Assembly: GCA_029433525.1 (NCBI GenBank) | Contig: JAQTIF010000001.1 | Coordinates: 496,001 to 560,000, forward strand | Length of the DNA stretch: 64,000 nucleotides | Direction: 5' to 3' | DNA from: Enterobacteriaceae bacterium ESL0689 | Lineage (GTDB): Bacteria > Pseudomonadota > Gammaproteobacteria > Enterobacterales > Enterobacteriaceae | Shown: in pieces, positions 1 to 8,904 of the stretch | Layout of the letters: every line of letters starts with the position of its first letter | Numbering within the stretch: position 1 is the stretch's first letter | Notes under the pieces: generated by a model | What the model saw: only the letters and a program-made list of their open reading frames with translations | Told to the model about the DNA's origin: nothing | The model's database searches: none | Translations under genes and position numbers: made by a program

Positions 1-730
1 CATCATCCCCCACGACAGTAAAACGTGCCCGCGTGCCTGCCAGTAATTTGACCAGCTGGTACTGGCTGGTGTTAGTATCCTGATATTCATCGACCAGCAG
101 ATAGCGGATCTTGTTTTGCCAGCGCTGACGAACCGCTTCATTATGTTGCAGCAAGCGGGTTGGCAATAAAATAAGATCGTCAAAATCGAGGACATTACAC
201 GCTTTCAGATGGGTATCATAACGTTGATAGCACAGCGCAAAGAGACGATCCCGTTCACTTTTCGCGCTGGCCATTGCCTGTGCGGGAGTTTGTAACTCAT
301 TTTTCCAGTGAGAGATTGTCGCGATCAGTTGCTGTTGCTTTTCTTTATCATCATCAAGTAAATCCTCTGTCAGCTCTTTTAATAACACCAGCTGATCGGT
401 GTCATCAAACAGTGAGAAGTTAGCTTTCATCCCCAGCGCGGCAAATTCACGCTTAATAATATCCAGCCCAAGGGTATGAAAAGTGGAAATCATTAATCCA
501 CGCGCTTCCTTGCGTCCGAGGGTTTGCCCGACACGCTCTTTCATTTCACGTGCCGCTTTGTTGGTAAAAGTGACCGCCGCAATCTGCCGCGGCTGATAAC
601 CACAATGGCGGATCAGGTGGGCGATTTTTTGGGTGATAACACGGGTTTTACCAGAACCCGCCCCTGCCAGCACCAGGCAAGGGCCGGTCACGAATTCGAC
701 AGCATGTTGCTGGCCTGGATTTAAACGCAT
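1..730 (-). CDS. rep: Rep, ATP-dependent DNA helicase (N-terminal 243 residues; runs off the window)
   Basis: Superfamily 1A 3'-5' helicase of the UvrD/Rep family, which clears proteins from DNA ahead of the replication fork. The ATG is at 728-730 on the minus strand. The reading frame stays open to base 1, where the protein is cut just after the Walker B-like DEYQDT region, in the stretch ARFTVVGDD. The Q-motif region (MRLNPGQQ-like) and Walker A (AGAGSGKT) are readable near residues 1-30, followed by VTFTNKAA (motif Ia). The sequence is close to E. coli Rep throughout. An extended -10-like TGCTACAAT lies about 35 bases upstream. In E. coli ppiC lies between rep and ilvC; here that place holds an IS1 copy and unrelated small genes. 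Identity is secure; the C-terminal two thirds cannot be seen. Confidence 0.96.
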   Translation of the reverse strand, partial: MRLNPGQQHAVEFVTGPCLVLAGAGSGKTRVITQKIAHLIRHCGYQPRQIAAVTFTNKAAREMKERVGQTLGRKEARGLMISTFHTLGLDIIKREFAALGMKANFSLFDDTDQLVLLKELTEDLLDDDKEKQQQLIATISHWKNELQTPAQAMASAKSERDRLFALCYQRYDTHLKACNVLDFDDLILLPTRLLQHNEAVRQRWQNKIRYLLVDEYQDTNTSQYQLVKLLAGTRARFTVVGDD

Positions 731-927
731 GGAAGTCTTGCTCAATCGGTAAACGGAAAGGGATTGTAGCAGAAAGTGATCGCGAAATTGACAGGCAAAG
801 GGCTGGGTTGAACCACGCCTGACAATCCACCTGATAAAGGTTTTTTGTTTACCGGGAGGCAATAAAAGGTCATGTATTCAACGTGTTTATCATGTTGTAT
901 AATCACTCTTTTTAACCGGTGCGCCAG

Positions 928-1203
928 ATGGCTAAAATTGATGTAACATGCCCGTTTTGTCAACAAACTGAACCCGTTAAAAAGCATGGTCTGGGCAAAG
1001 CTGGATTTCAGCGCTATCGCTGTCAGTCATGCTGCCGTACTTTCCAGGTCGATTACGCTTACCGTGCCTGCCTGCCCGGCATGAAAGAACAAATTGTTGA
1101 CCTTGCCATGAATAATGCCGGTATCCGCGATACCGCAAGGACTCTGCATATCAGCATTAATGCCGTTGTCCGCACTTTAAAAAACTCGCCCTACGATGTG
1201 TAA
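928..1203 (+). CDS. insA: IS1 InsA, zinc-finger/HTH regulatory protein
   Basis: 91-residue InsA of the IS1 family. It has an N-terminal zinc-ribbon (CPFC, then CQSC about 20 residues later) and a C-terminal helix-turn-helix (residues about 55-85), and it binds the IS ends and represses transposition. The start MAKIDV was preferred over an in-frame ATG three codons upstream because it matches the usual InsA length. The gene contains the run AAAAAAC at 1179-1185, where ribosomes are known to slip -1 in IS1 to make the InsAB' transposase. The same protein is encoded by copy B with a handful of substitutions. Confidence 0.92.
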   Translation: MAKIDVTCPFCQQTEPVKKHGLGKAGFQRYRCQSCCRTFQVDYAYRACLPGMKEQIVDLAMNNAGIRDTARTLHISINAVVRTLKNSPYDV

Positions 1204-1622
1204 CCACGTTTCCGCTGGATAATCAGCAAATCCAGCTTATCTGTGAAGTGGATGAGATGTGGTCTTTTGTCGGCAGTAAAAAGCAGCAACGCTGGCTGTG
1301 GTATGCATGGGAGCCTCGCCTCAAACGAATTATTGCTCATACTTTTGGACGCAGAAGCAAAAAGACACTGCGCAGGTTACTGAAATTATTGTCAGGTTTT
1401 AATATTGCCTTCTGGTGTACAGATAACTTCAGCGCATATGACATACTGCCGGATGAAAAACATATCAGGGGTAAGCTTTATACACAGCGGATTGAACGGG
1501 AAAACCTGAATTTGCGTAACCGATTAAAGCGACTGAATCGTAAGACTCTGGGGTACTCAAAATCTTTTGAAATGCATGACAGGATCATTGGTACTTTTAT
1601 TGAGCGCGAATATTATGTTTGA
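928..1622 (+). CDS. insB: IS1 transposase InsAB' (programmed -1 frameshift product)
   Basis: The transposase is made by reading insA up to the A6C slippery run at 1179-1185 and then continuing in the -1 frame, which is open from there to the stop at 1620-1622. The InsB part carries the IS1-type DDE catalytic residues: Asp in CEVDEMW, Asp in WCTDNFSAYD, and Glu in the QRIERENL helix, followed by the basic stretch RNRLKRLNRKT. No stop or frame damage is visible, so the element looks potentially active, although the missing target duplication indicates a past rearrangement. The frameshift itself is inferred from family knowledge. Confidence 0.88.
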
Positions 1623-1734
1623 GACGAGATAAACACATTGAATACATCACCGATTACGTCGACGTGTATTAAAATAAAATTCCTGGAAACTATTTCATTA
1701 TTTAAATAGTTATTATGTCAGAAATATAAACACC

Positions 1735-1830
1735 ATGAGTAATTCGGCTTTAACAATTGAAGCTGTTTCTGATACTTTAGTTATCAAGTCTATCATTGAG
1801 AAGAGTTCCGGTTCTTCAAAAGAAAAGTAA
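1735..1830 (+). CDS. Possible 31-residue peptide, unknown (doubtful)
   Basis: An ATG-initiated frame of 31 codons ending just before, and antisense to, the 3' end of the small membrane-protein gene at 1836-2132. The peptide starts MSNSALTIEAV and ends IEKSSGSSKEK. A similar C-terminal string (IEKSYGFSEEK) is readable on the plus strand of the second paralogue copy near 2300-2340, but there an upstream stop closes the frame early. The similarity may only reflect the tandem duplication read from the other strand. No ribosome binding site is visible. Confidence 0.15.
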   Translation: MSNSALTIEAVSDTLVIKSIIEKSSGSSKEK

Positions 1831-1835
1831 ACGCT

Positions 1836-2132
1836 TTAAATGCCATTTTCAATGGAACAAAAATATATTGCAACAAAGGCAACGACGGCTACCACTATCA
1901 ATGATGATCGATCAGGAGGATCGTTGGGATCATTCCCTAATAATAACTCAAACAATAACCAGGAATATACAAAAAATAATAAAAGGCAAGCTTTAATGAA
2001 TTTTTTCTTTAAATCAATCGACATCGACATATATGTCATTTTATCTTTTTCTGAAACTTCTTTTAATATTGCTAATTCATTTAACGTAAATCCATGTTGA
2101 CGTAACTTCTCTTCTATCTCAAAATCATTCAT
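1836..2132 (-). CDS. Small two-helix membrane protein, paralogue 1 (C-terminus altered by frameshift)
   Basis: I do not recognise this 98-residue protein. It begins MNDFEIEEKL, followed by a charged, probably cytoplasmic segment of about 45 residues, then two hydrophobic stretches suited to membrane spans (about residues 45-65, FIKACLLLFFVYSW; and 75-92, LIVVAVVAFVAIYF). It is clearly a paralogue of the protein at 2302-2625: shared signatures are EEKLxQHGFT, TYxSxxxDLK and FIxAC. Compared with that copy it lacks two bases near the end, so the homologous tail (KAFTFL..KN) lies in another frame and the protein stops early after ENGI. A longer start at 2156 is possible. The region is strongly A+T-rich, unlike its neighbours, and abuts an IS1, suggesting acquired DNA. 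Confidence 0.55.
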   Translation of the reverse strand: MNDFEIEEKLRQHGFTLNELAILKEVSEKDKMTYMSMSIDLKKKFIKACLLLFFVYSWLLFELLLGNDPNDPPDRSSLIVVAVVAFVAIYFCSIENGI

Positions 2133-2301
2133 TATAAAATGCATCTTCTTTATCAATATTATATTTATAAAATAATAGAATTAAAATTAAAAAGCAACAT
2201 GATATTTTAAAAAAATTATTTTCCGATAGATTCTGTTTTTCCAGAAGAAAATACTAATCTCTCTTAACTGCTCCGGTAATAAACCACCCTCATAGCGGCT
2301 G

Positions 2302-2625
2302 TCATTGAGAAGAGCTACGGTTTTTCCGAAGAAAAGTAAAAGCTTTCAACCCCAATTTTAACGGAGCAAAAACACATGCTAACACAGAAAAAAAGATTGC
2401 CACCACTATAAAAAACCCTGGATCATCATCAGATAAACATTGCAATAACAACAAGGAGTTAATAAAGGGCAAAAAAACACAAGCTCTAATAAACCTACTC
2501 TTTAAATCCATTAATAATGATAAATAAGTCTCTTTCTCTCTTATTGCAATTGTCCTTAATAACGCTATTTCTTTTCGCGTAAAACCATGCTGACACAATT
2601 TTTCTTCGTTCTCAGATTCATTCAT
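2302..2625 (-). CDS. Small two-helix membrane protein, paralogue 2
   Basis: I do not recognise this 107-residue protein. It starts MNESENEEKL (a GTG three codons upstream is also in frame), has a charged N-terminal half, two predicted membrane helices (about residues 47-68 and 73-95) and a basic tail FLRKNRSSSQ. It shares length, layout and about a third of its residues with the gene at 1836-2132. The two copies read in the same direction about 170 bases apart, with related upstream DNA (ATAATAG.. and TATAATGAATGA), so the whole transcription unit was duplicated. Paired small membrane proteins of this kind occur among immunity and toxin families, but nothing here proves such a role. Confidence 0.6.
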   Translation of the reverse strand: MNESENEEKLCQHGFTRKEIALLRTIAIREKETYLSLLMDLKSRFIRACVFLPFINSLLLLQCLSDDDPGFFIVVAIFFSVLACVFAPLKLGLKAFTFLRKNRSSSQ

Positions 2626-2718
2626 TATACGCACCGTTTTTAATTCATGTTATCTGCATAATAGTGGAGTTGATCTTAAAAAAAATGAATATTCGCCGCC
2701 AGAGATCACAAAAACGAA

Positions 2719-2750
2719 CAAGCGACCCGGTATCACCACCGGGTCGCTTG
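2719..2750 (-). terminator. Rho-independent terminator of ilvC
   Basis: Perfect inverted repeat AAGCGACCCGGT / ACCGGGTCGCTT with a six-base loop, lying 35 bases past the ilvC stop on the minus strand. The downstream tract is only partly T-rich (GTTCGTTTTTG), but stem strength and position fit an ilvC terminator. Confidence 0.8.
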
Positions 2751-2784
2751 CTGTTATTACTTTATTCGTTACTGATAACAGGTG

Positions 2785-4260
2785 TTATTCTGCTACGGCA
2801 ATACGTTTCATATCCGTCATATAGCCACGCAGTTTCTTACCTACCTGCTCAATAGGATGATGACGAATCGCTTCGTTAACATCGCGTAACTGCGTATTAT
2901 CTACCGCCCCGGCAGCTATCGCTGTGCCTAAATCACCCGGCTGTAGCGTGGTCATAAATTCTTTCAGTAATGGCACACAGGCATTAGCGAACAGGTAATT
3001 ACCATATTCAGCAGTATCAGAAATAACGACATTCATTTCATACAGACGTTTACGGGCAATGGTATTGGCAATCAGCGGCAGTTCATGCAGTGATTCATAG
3101 TAAGCGGATTCAGCGATAATACCGGATGATACCATCGTTTCGAACGCCAGCTCGACCCCGGCTTTCACCATCGCGATCATCAGCACACCGTTATCAAAAT
3201 ATTCTTGTTCGCTGATTTTTCCGGCATATTGTGGTGCCGTTTCGAAAGCGGTTTTGCCGGTCTCTTCACGCCAGGTCAGTAGTTTCTTATCACCATTGGC
3301 CCAGTCCGCCATCATGTTCGATGAAAATTCCCCGGAAATGATGTCATCCATATGCTTGCGGAACAGGGGAGCCATAATGGTTTTCAGTTGTTCAGACAGC
3401 GCATAAGCGCGCAGTTTCGCCGGGTTGGACAATCTGTCCATCATCAACGTGATACCGCCTTGTTTCAGTGCTTCGGTCACGGTTTCCCAGCCGAACTGGA
3501 TCAGTTTTTCCGCATAAGCGGGATCGACACCCTCAGCGACCAGCTTATCAAAACATAACAGAGAACCGGCCTGTAACATACCACACAGAATGGTCTGTTC
3601 ACCCATCAGATCAGATTTGACCTCCGCCACAAAAGAAGATTCCAGTACCCCGGCACGATGGCCGCCGGTTGCCGCAGCCCACGCTTTGGCGATCGCCATC
3701 CCTTCCCCTTGTGGGTCATTTTCCGGGTGTACCGCGATCAGTGTTGGTACGCCAAAACCACGTTTATACTCTTCGCGCACTTCTGTACCCGGACATTTTG
3801 GCGCAACCATCACCACTGTGATGTCTTTCCGGATCTGCTCGCCAACTTCTACGATATTGAAACCGTGCGAGTAGCCCAATGCGGCCCCTTTTTTCATCAG
3901 CGGTTGTACGTCGCTCACCACTTTTGAGTGCTGTTTGTCTGGCGTCAGATTAACCACCAGATCCGCTTGCGGAATAAGTTCTTCATAGGTGCCCACCGTA
4001 AAGCCATTTTCCGTTGCCCTGCGCCACGAAGGACGTTTTTCAGCAATGGCTTCTTTACGCAGTGCATAAGCAATGTTCAGCCCCGAATCGCGCATATTCA
4101 GCCCCTGATTCAGTCCCTGAGCACCACAACCGATAATAACCACTTTTTTGCCCTGTAAATAACTGGCCTCTTCCGCGAACTCTTCGCGTGCCATAAAGCG
4201 ACATTTACCCAGCTGTGCCAGTTTCTGGCGCAGATTCAGTGTATTAAAGTAATTAGCCAT
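2785..4260 (-). CDS. ilvC: Ketol-acid reductoisomerase (class II)
   Basis: Converts acetolactate or acetohydroxybutyrate to dihydroxy acids with NADPH, the second common step of isoleucine and valine synthesis, in the cytoplasm. It is 491 residues long, the size of the enterobacterial class II enzyme. The Rossmann motif [10 protein letters not shown] is near residue 45, and the acidic metal ligands lie in the duplicated C-terminal knotted domains (for example [14 protein letters not shown]). The start [10 protein letters not shown] was chosen to match the family; the frame runs another 80 codons upstream through the control region and the miniature repeat, and that is not coding. It is transcribed divergently from its activator gene ilvY and followed by a strong hairpin. 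Confidence 0.97.
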   Translation of the reverse strand: MANYFNTLNLRQKLAQLGKCRFMAREEFAEEASYLQGKKVVIIGCGAQGLNQGLNMRDSGLNIAYALRKEAIAEKRPSWRRATENGFTVGTYEELIPQADLVVNLTPDKQHSKVVSDVQPLMKKGAALGYSHGFNIVEVGEQIRKDITVVMVAPKCPGTEVREEYKRGFGVPTLIAVHPENDPQGEGMAIAKAWAAATGGHRAGVLESSFVAEVKSDLMGEQTILCGMLQAGSLLCFDKLVAEGVDPAYAEKLIQFGWETVTEALKQGGITLMMDRLSNPAKLRAYALSEQLKTIMAPLFRKHMDDIISGEFSSNMMADWANGDKKLLTWREETGKTAFETAPQYAGKISEQEYFDNGVLMIAMVKAGVELAFETMVSSGIIAESAYYESLHELPLIANTIARKRLYEMNVVISDTAEYGNYLFANACVPLLKEFMTTLQPGDLGTAIAAGAVDNTQLRDVNEAIRHHPIEQVGKKLRGYMTDMKRIAVAE

Positions 4261-4296
4261 AAATAAACTCCCTGATTTCGTCATATGATGTTCATG

Positions 4297-4390
4297 GCTC
4301 GCACGGGCGAGAATGAACCTACTATATGACAGGAAATTTATTGCGGAAATTGATATATTAACAACATAAATTGCAATAAATGAAACATAG
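4297..4390 (-). promoter_or_regulatory. ilvC promoter and likely IlvY operator region
   Basis: On the minus strand a -10 TATAGT (4320-4325) lies 17 bases from a weak -35 TTTCCG. Upstream are two TTGC-type half sites (TTGCAATTTAT and CCGCAATAAA) resembling the tandem IlvY operators of E. coli, where inducer-bound IlvY activates ilvC. The ilvC-proximal part looks intact, but the ilvY side is separated from the ilvY start by the 143-bp repeat at 4391-4533. Confidence 0.6.
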
Positions 4391-4533
4391 AACCTATCCC
4401 ACCAGGTGTTATTGGCGCAGCCAGTTTGGACACGGACAGCGCGGAGAAACCGCAGCGTACACGTTAGTACGTGAGGATTTCGAGCACTGCCCAGGGCCAA
4501 AATGGCAAGTAAAATAGCCTAATGGGATAGGTT
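4391..4533 (+). repeat. Miniature inverted-repeat element, copy 1 (143 bp) in the ilvY-ilvC intergenic region
   Basis: Bounded by terminal inverted repeats AACCTATCCCA / TGGGATAGGTT. The interior contains the family core: TTATTGGCGCAGCC, GACAGCGCGGAGAAACC, AGTACGTGAGGATTTCG and CCAAAATGGCAAGTAAAATA. Related copies are at 26881-26983, 49804-49943 (inverted) and 59731-59817. There is no open frame of note. It looks like a non-autonomous MITE-type repeat; I cannot give it an established name. Removing it leaves an intergenic spacer of about 154 bases, close to the E. coli ilvY-ilvC distance, so it is probably an insertion. Confidence 0.8.
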
Positions 4534-4557
4534 CATAACATCAGAGATGGGTTCCGC

Positions 4558-5448
4558 ATGGATTTACGCGATCTGAAAACCTTCCTGCACCTGACAGAAA
4601 GCCGCCATTTTGGCCGTAGTGCGCGCGCGATGCATGTCAGCCCGTCGACACTTTCACGGCAAATCCAGCGGCTGGAAGATGACATCGGGCAACAGTTATT
4701 CATTCGTGATAATCGTACCGTTATCCTGACGGAAGCCGGAGAACAACTGCGCGTTTTCGCCCAGCAAACGCTACTGCAATACCATCAATTACGCCATACC
4801 CTCGATCAGCAGGGGCCATCGCTATCGGGGGAGTTGCATATTTTCTGTTCCGTGACGGCGGCCTATAGCCACCTGCCACCAATCCTCGATCGTTTCCGCG
4901 CCCAACACCCTTCGGTGGAGATTAAGCTGACTACCGGTGATGCCGCCGATGCGGTGGAGAAAGTAGTTACCCATGAGGCGGATTTAGCGATCGCCGGTAA
5001 GCCCGAAACCCTGCCAGGGGTCATCGCTTTTTCGATGCTAGAAAACCTTAGCGTGGTGCTGATTGCTCCGGCCTTAGCTTGTCCGGTACGCAGCCAAATC
5101 CTGCAGCCAACACCCGACTGGTCAACGGTGCCATTTATTACCGCTGACCAGGGGCCAGTACGCCATCGGATCGAACGTTGGTTTCGTCGCCATAAGATCC
5201 ATAATCCGGCTATTTACGCGACGGTCAGCGGTCATGAAGCGATGGTGTCAATGGTTGCTCTGGGGTGCGGCGTCACCCTGTTACCCGAAGTAGTGCTGGA
5301 TAACAGCCCGGAACCGGTGCGCAACCGGGTGGTGATTCTGGAGCGGAGCGATGATGATCCCCCGTTCGAACTTGGCGTCTGCGTACAGAAAAAGCGGCTC
5401 AGTGAGCCGCTGATTAATGCATTCTGGTCCGGTTTGCCCAACCATTAA
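4558..5448 (+). CDS. ilvY: IlvY, LysR-type activator of ilvC
   Basis: LysR-family transcriptional regulator of 296 residues, the usual length. The N-terminal winged helix-turn-helix is residues 1-60 (MDLRDLKTFLHLTESRHFGR, then STLSRQIQRLE), followed by the linker helix and a two-lobe effector domain that in E. coli senses acetolactate or acetohydroxybutyrate. It is divergent from ilvC, which it should activate while repressing itself. Its last four bases overlap the stop end of the convergent ilvA (5445-5448). The upstream DNA between start and operators is interrupted by a miniature repeat, so ilvY expression may differ from the ancestral pattern. Confidence 0.95.
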   Translation: MDLRDLKTFLHLTESRHFGRSARAMHVSPSTLSRQIQRLEDDIGQQLFIRDNRTVILTEAGEQLRVFAQQTLLQYHQLRHTLDQQGPSLSGELHIFCSVTAAYSHLPPILDRFRAQHPSVEIKLTTGDAADAVEKVVTHEADLAIAGKPETLPGVIAFSMLENLSVVLIAPALACPVRSQILQPTPDWSTVPFITADQGPVRHRIERWFRRHKIHNPAIYATVSGHEAMVSMVALGCGVTLLPEVVLDNSPEPVRNRVVILERSDDDPPFELGVCVQKKRLSEPLINAFWSGLPNH

Positions 5449-6989
5449 CCGGCGAGAAAGAAGTGGAACGCCGGATTATTGGTTTCATCATGACACTCAT
5501 AGCCCAGCTCGTTGAGGCGGGTTTCAAAATCCGGTTCATGATCACCCAGCTCAAATGCAGCAAGAACACGACCATAATCGGTGCCATGACTACGATAGTG
5601 AAACAGCGAAATATTCCAGTGCGTGCCCAGGGTTTGCAGAAATCTGAGCAATGCCCCCGGCGATTCGGGAAACTCAAAGCTAAATAAACGCTCCTGTAGC
5701 GGTTTTGATGGTCGTCCACCGACCATATAACGCACATGCAGTTTTGCCATTTCGTCGTCGGAAAGGTCGACCACGCTGTAGCCGCCCTGAGACAACAGCT
5801 CAATAATCTCCTGGCGTTCCTCCAGACCACGGCTCAGGCGCACGCCAACAAAAATACAGGCATTTTTCGTATCGGCGAAACGGTAGTTAAATTCGGTGAC
5901 AGAACGCCCTCCCAGTAACTGACAGAATTGCAGGAAACTTCCCGGCGTTTCCGGGATCGTGACCGCCAGCAGCGCTTCACGCTGTTCCCCCAGTTCACAG
6001 CGTTCTGACACATAGCGTAAAACATGGAAGTTAACGTTAGCGCCGGACAGGATATGTGCCAGCCGTTCGCCGCAGATATGATGCTGGGCGATATATTTCT
6101 TCAGCCCGGCAAGCGCCAGGGCACCTGAAGGCTCCGCTACCGCCCGCACATCTTCAAACAGATCTTTCATCGCCGCACAAATCGCATCGCTATCGACAGT
6201 GATAATGTCGTCAATATATTGCTGACACAGACGGAAAGTCTCATCACCGATCCGTTTTACCGCCACCCCTTCGGCAAACAATCCTACCCGTGCCAGATCA
6301 AGCGGATGTCCAGCCTCCAGTGCCGCCTGCAGGCAGGCAGAGTCTTCCGCTTCCACTGCGATAACTTTTATTTGCGGCATCAGTTGCTTAATCAACACCG
6401 CCACTCCGGCCGCCAGACCACCTCCGCCCACCGGCACAAAAATACGATCCAGATGCGCATCCTGGCGTAATAGTTCCAGTGCGATGGTTCCCTGACCCGC
6501 GATAACCATCGGATGATCAAAAGGAGGCACCCAGGTAAGATGTTGCTGTTGCGCAAGAGCCATTGCTTTCGCTTTCGCCTCATCGAAGTTAGCACCATAC
6601 AACAGCACTTCCCCCCCGAGGCGACGCACCGCATCAACTTTGATATCTGCCGTAGCCACCGGCATGACAATCAATGCTTTGATCCCCAGACGAGAGGCTG
6701 AAAATGCCACTCCCTGCGCATGATTACCGGCGGAGGCCGTAATCACCCCCTGGGCCTTCTGGGCGTCAGTTAACCCCGCCATCATCGCGTAGGCACCGCG
6801 TAGTTTGAAACTATTAACCGGCTGGCGATCTTCGCGTTTTACCATAATGGTGTTATCCAGCCGCGATGAGAGTTTCTCCATTTTCTCTAGTGGCGTGGTT
6901 TGCACGACCTCATAAACAGGTGCGCGTAATATCGCCCTGAGATATTCCGCTCCTTCCGGAGTGGCAGATAAAGGCTGTGATTCAGCCAT
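5445..6989 (-). CDS. ilvA: Threonine deaminase (biosynthetic, IlvA)
   Basis: PLP enzyme that turns threonine into 2-oxobutanoate, the committing step of isoleucine synthesis. It is 514 residues long, as in E. coli. The PLP lysine lies in SFKLRGAYAMM near residue 62, the glycine-rich phosphate loop is VGGGGLAAG near 190, and two ACT-like regulatory domains fill the last 190 residues and would bind isoleucine and valine. It starts two bases after the ilvD stop and is the last gene of the ilvGMEDA operon. It ends tail-to-tail with ilvY with a four-base overlap. Confidence 0.97.
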   Translation of the reverse strand: MAESQPLSATPEGAEYLRAILRAPVYEVVQTTPLEKMEKLSSRLDNTIMVKREDRQPVNSFKLRGAYAMMAGLTDAQKAQGVITASAGNHAQGVAFSASRLGIKALIVMPVATADIKVDAVRRLGGEVLLYGANFDEAKAKAMALAQQQHLTWVPPFDHPMVIAGQGTIALELLRQDAHLDRIFVPVGGGGLAAGVAVLIKQLMPQIKVIAVEAEDSACLQAALEAGHPLDLARVGLFAEGVAVKRIGDETFRLCQQYIDDIITVDSDAICAAMKDLFEDVRAVAEPSGALALAGLKKYIAQHHICGERLAHILSGANVNFHVLRYVSERCELGEQREALLAVTIPETPGSFLQFCQLLGGRSVTEFNYRFADTKNACIFVGVRLSRGLEERQEIIELLSQGGYSVVDLSDDEMAKLHVRYMVGGRPSKPLQERLFSFEFPESPGALLRFLQTLGTHWNISLFHYRSHGTDYGRVLAAFELGDHEPDFETRLNELGYECHDETNNPAFHFFLAG

Positions 6990-6991
6990 TG

Positions 6992-8842
6992 TTAACCTCC
7001 CAGCTTCGCTTTATCACGGACGGCGCCTTTATCAGCGCTGGTGGCCAGGCTCGCGTAAGCACGCAATGCAAAAGATACCTGACGGTCACGCATTTTGGGT
7101 GTCCACGCCTGATGGCCACGCGCCTGTTGAGCCTCACGGCGGGTGTTTATTTCAGCATCACTTAGCTGGAGCTGAATGGTGCGATGAGGGATATCAATGG
7201 CGATCATATCGCCATCTTCGATAATCGCGATATTGCCACCGCTGGCCGCTTCCGGCGAGACATGACCAATCGAGAGCCCCGAGGTGCCGCCAGAGAAACG
7301 CCCGTCGGTGATTAGCGCACAAGCTTTGCCCAGCCCCATAGACTTCAGGAAGCTGGTAGGATAGAGCATCTCCTGCATACCCGGCCCACCTTTTGGCCCT
7401 TCGTAGCGAATCACCACCACATCACCCGCCACCACTTTACCACCGAGGATTGCCTCAACAGCCTCTTCCTGGCTTTCATAAACTTTCGCCGGGCCGGTGA
7501 ACGTCAGGATACTGTCATCCACCCCGGCTGTTTTTACAATACAGCCATTTTCAGCAAAGTTACCGTACAATACGGCAAGACCACCATCCTTACTGTAGGC
7601 ATGATCCCGTGAGCGAATACACCCTTCTGCGCGGTTATCATCAAGGGTATCCCAGCGACAATCCTGGGAAAACGCCTGAGTAGAGCGTACGCCCGCAGGC
7701 CCGGCACGGAACATCTGCTTTACAGATTGATCGTCAGTGACCATCACATCATATAATTTAAGTGTTTCAGGCAATGTCAGGCCAAGAACATTTTTCACGT
7801 TGCGGTTTAGCAGCCCAGCACGATCCAGCTCGCCCAGGATCCCCATCACTCCCCCGGCACGGTGGACATCTTCCATATGGTATTTCTGGGTACTGGGCGC
7901 GACTTTGCAGAGCTGCGGAACCTGACGCGATAATCTGTCGATATCGCTCATGGTAAAATCGACTTCGGCTTCCTGTGCCGCCGCCAGCAAATGTAAGACG
8001 GTATTTGTCGATCCCCCCATCGCGATATCCAGCATCATCGCATTCTCAAAGGCCGCCTTGCTGACGATACTCCGTGGCAGTACAGAATGATCATCCTGTT
8101 CGTAATAACGTTTGGCCAGTTCGACAATCCGTTTGCCGGCATTCAGGAACAGTTGTTTACGATCAGCATGCGTTGCCAGCAGGGAACCATTTCCCGGCTG
8201 TGACAAACCCAGCACTTCCGTCAGACAGTTCATCGAGTTTGCCGTAAACATGCCGGAGCACGATCCGCAAGTCGGACAGGCGGTACGTTCCACCTGCGAA
8301 CATTGATCATCTGACACACCGGGATCGGCCCCCTGAATCATGGCATCAATCAGGTCGAGCTTGATAAGCTTATCGGAAAGTTTCGTTTTCCCCGCTTCCA
8401 TCGGGCCACCAGAAACGAAAATCACCGGAATATTGAGACGCAAGGACGCCATCAGCATCCCTGGGGTGATTTTGTCGCAATTGGAAATACACACCATCGC
8501 ATCAGCACAGTGCGCATTCACCATATATTCGACCGAGTCGGCGATCAGTTCGCGGGATGGCAGAGAGTAAAGCATGCCCCCGTGTCCCATCGCGATGCCA
8601 TCATCGACAGCAATGGTGTTAAATTCTTTGGCAACACCGCCAGCGGCTTCTATTTGTTCGGCAACCAGCTTGCCGAGATCACGAAGATGTACGTGTCCCG
8701 GAACAAACTGCGTAAATGAATTGACGACGGCAATAATCGGTTTACCAAAATCCGCGTCAGTCATCCCGGTTGCGCGCCACAATGCGCGGGCACCCGCCAT
8801 ATTACGACCATGCGTCGTTGTGGCAGAACGATAATCAGGCAT
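6992..8842 (-). CDS. ilvD: Dihydroxy-acid dehydratase
   Basis: Iron-sulfur dehydratase producing 2-oxoisovalerate and 2-oxo-3-methylvalerate. It is 616 residues, the enterobacterial length. Cluster-ligand cysteines are seen in [11 protein letters not shown] (near residue 122) and in the [18 protein letters not shown] segment near 195; the C-terminal active-site stretch [19 protein letters not shown] is intact. It is part of the ilvGMEDA operon, 62 bases after ilvE and 2 bases before ilvA. No damage is visible. Confidence 0.97.
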   Translation of the reverse strand: MPDYRSATTTHGRNMAGARALWRATGMTDADFGKPIIAVVNSFTQFVPGHVHLRDLGKLVAEQIEAAGGVAKEFNTIAVDDGIAMGHGGMLYSLPSRELIADSVEYMVNAHCADAMVCISNCDKITPGMLMASLRLNIPVIFVSGGPMEAGKTKLSDKLIKLDLIDAMIQGADPGVSDDQCSQVERTACPTCGSCSGMFTANSMNCLTEVLGLSQPGNGSLLATHADRKQLFLNAGKRIVELAKRYYEQDDHSVLPRSIVSKAAFENAMMLDIAMGGSTNTVLHLLAAAQEAEVDFTMSDIDRLSRQVPQLCKVAPSTQKYHMEDVHRAGGVMGILGELDRAGLLNRNVKNVLGLTLPETLKLYDVMVTDDQSVKQMFRAGPAGVRSTQAFSQDCRWDTLDDNRAEGCIRSRDHAYSKDGGLAVLYGNFAENGCIVKTAGVDDSILTFTGPAKVYESQEEAVEAILGGKVVAGDVVVIRYEGPKGGPGMQEMLYPTSFLKSMGLGKACALITDGRFSGGTSGLSIGHVSPEAASGGNIAIIEDGDMIAIDIPHRTIQLQLSDAEINTRREAQQARGHQAWTPKMRDRQVSFALRAYASLATSADKGAVRDKAKLGG

Positions 8843-8904
8843 GCTTTAGTTACTCCCAGTTTCTGTAAAATGAAGTGCTGCGTGTCACTTCATCGTTGTT
8901 ATAT

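Larger units (their letters stand above)
868..1651 (+). mobile_element. IS1-family insertion sequence, copy A (784 bp)
   Basis: The ends are imperfect inverted repeats: the left begins GGTCATGTATTCAACGTG and the right, read in reverse complement, GGTGATGTATTCAATGTG. Between them are insA and the out-of-phase insB joined by an A6C slippery site, the standard IS1 plan. The length equals that of copy B at 59843-60626, but the two copies differ at several percent of positions, so neither is a fresh copy of the other. The eight bases on each side (caataaaa and gattacgt) do not match, so no target duplication remains. This suggests recombination or an adjacent deletion after insertion. Confidence 0.93.

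Noticed and set aside
2664-2855. A plus-strand 63-codon frame over the ilvC terminator
   Set aside because: It spans the ilvC terminator hairpin and the ilvC 3' end; composition and position argue against coding.
4261-4500. N-terminal 80-codon extension of the ilvC frame
   Set aside because: It runs through the ilvC promoter and into the miniature repeat; the normal 491-residue start at 4260 is conserved in the family.
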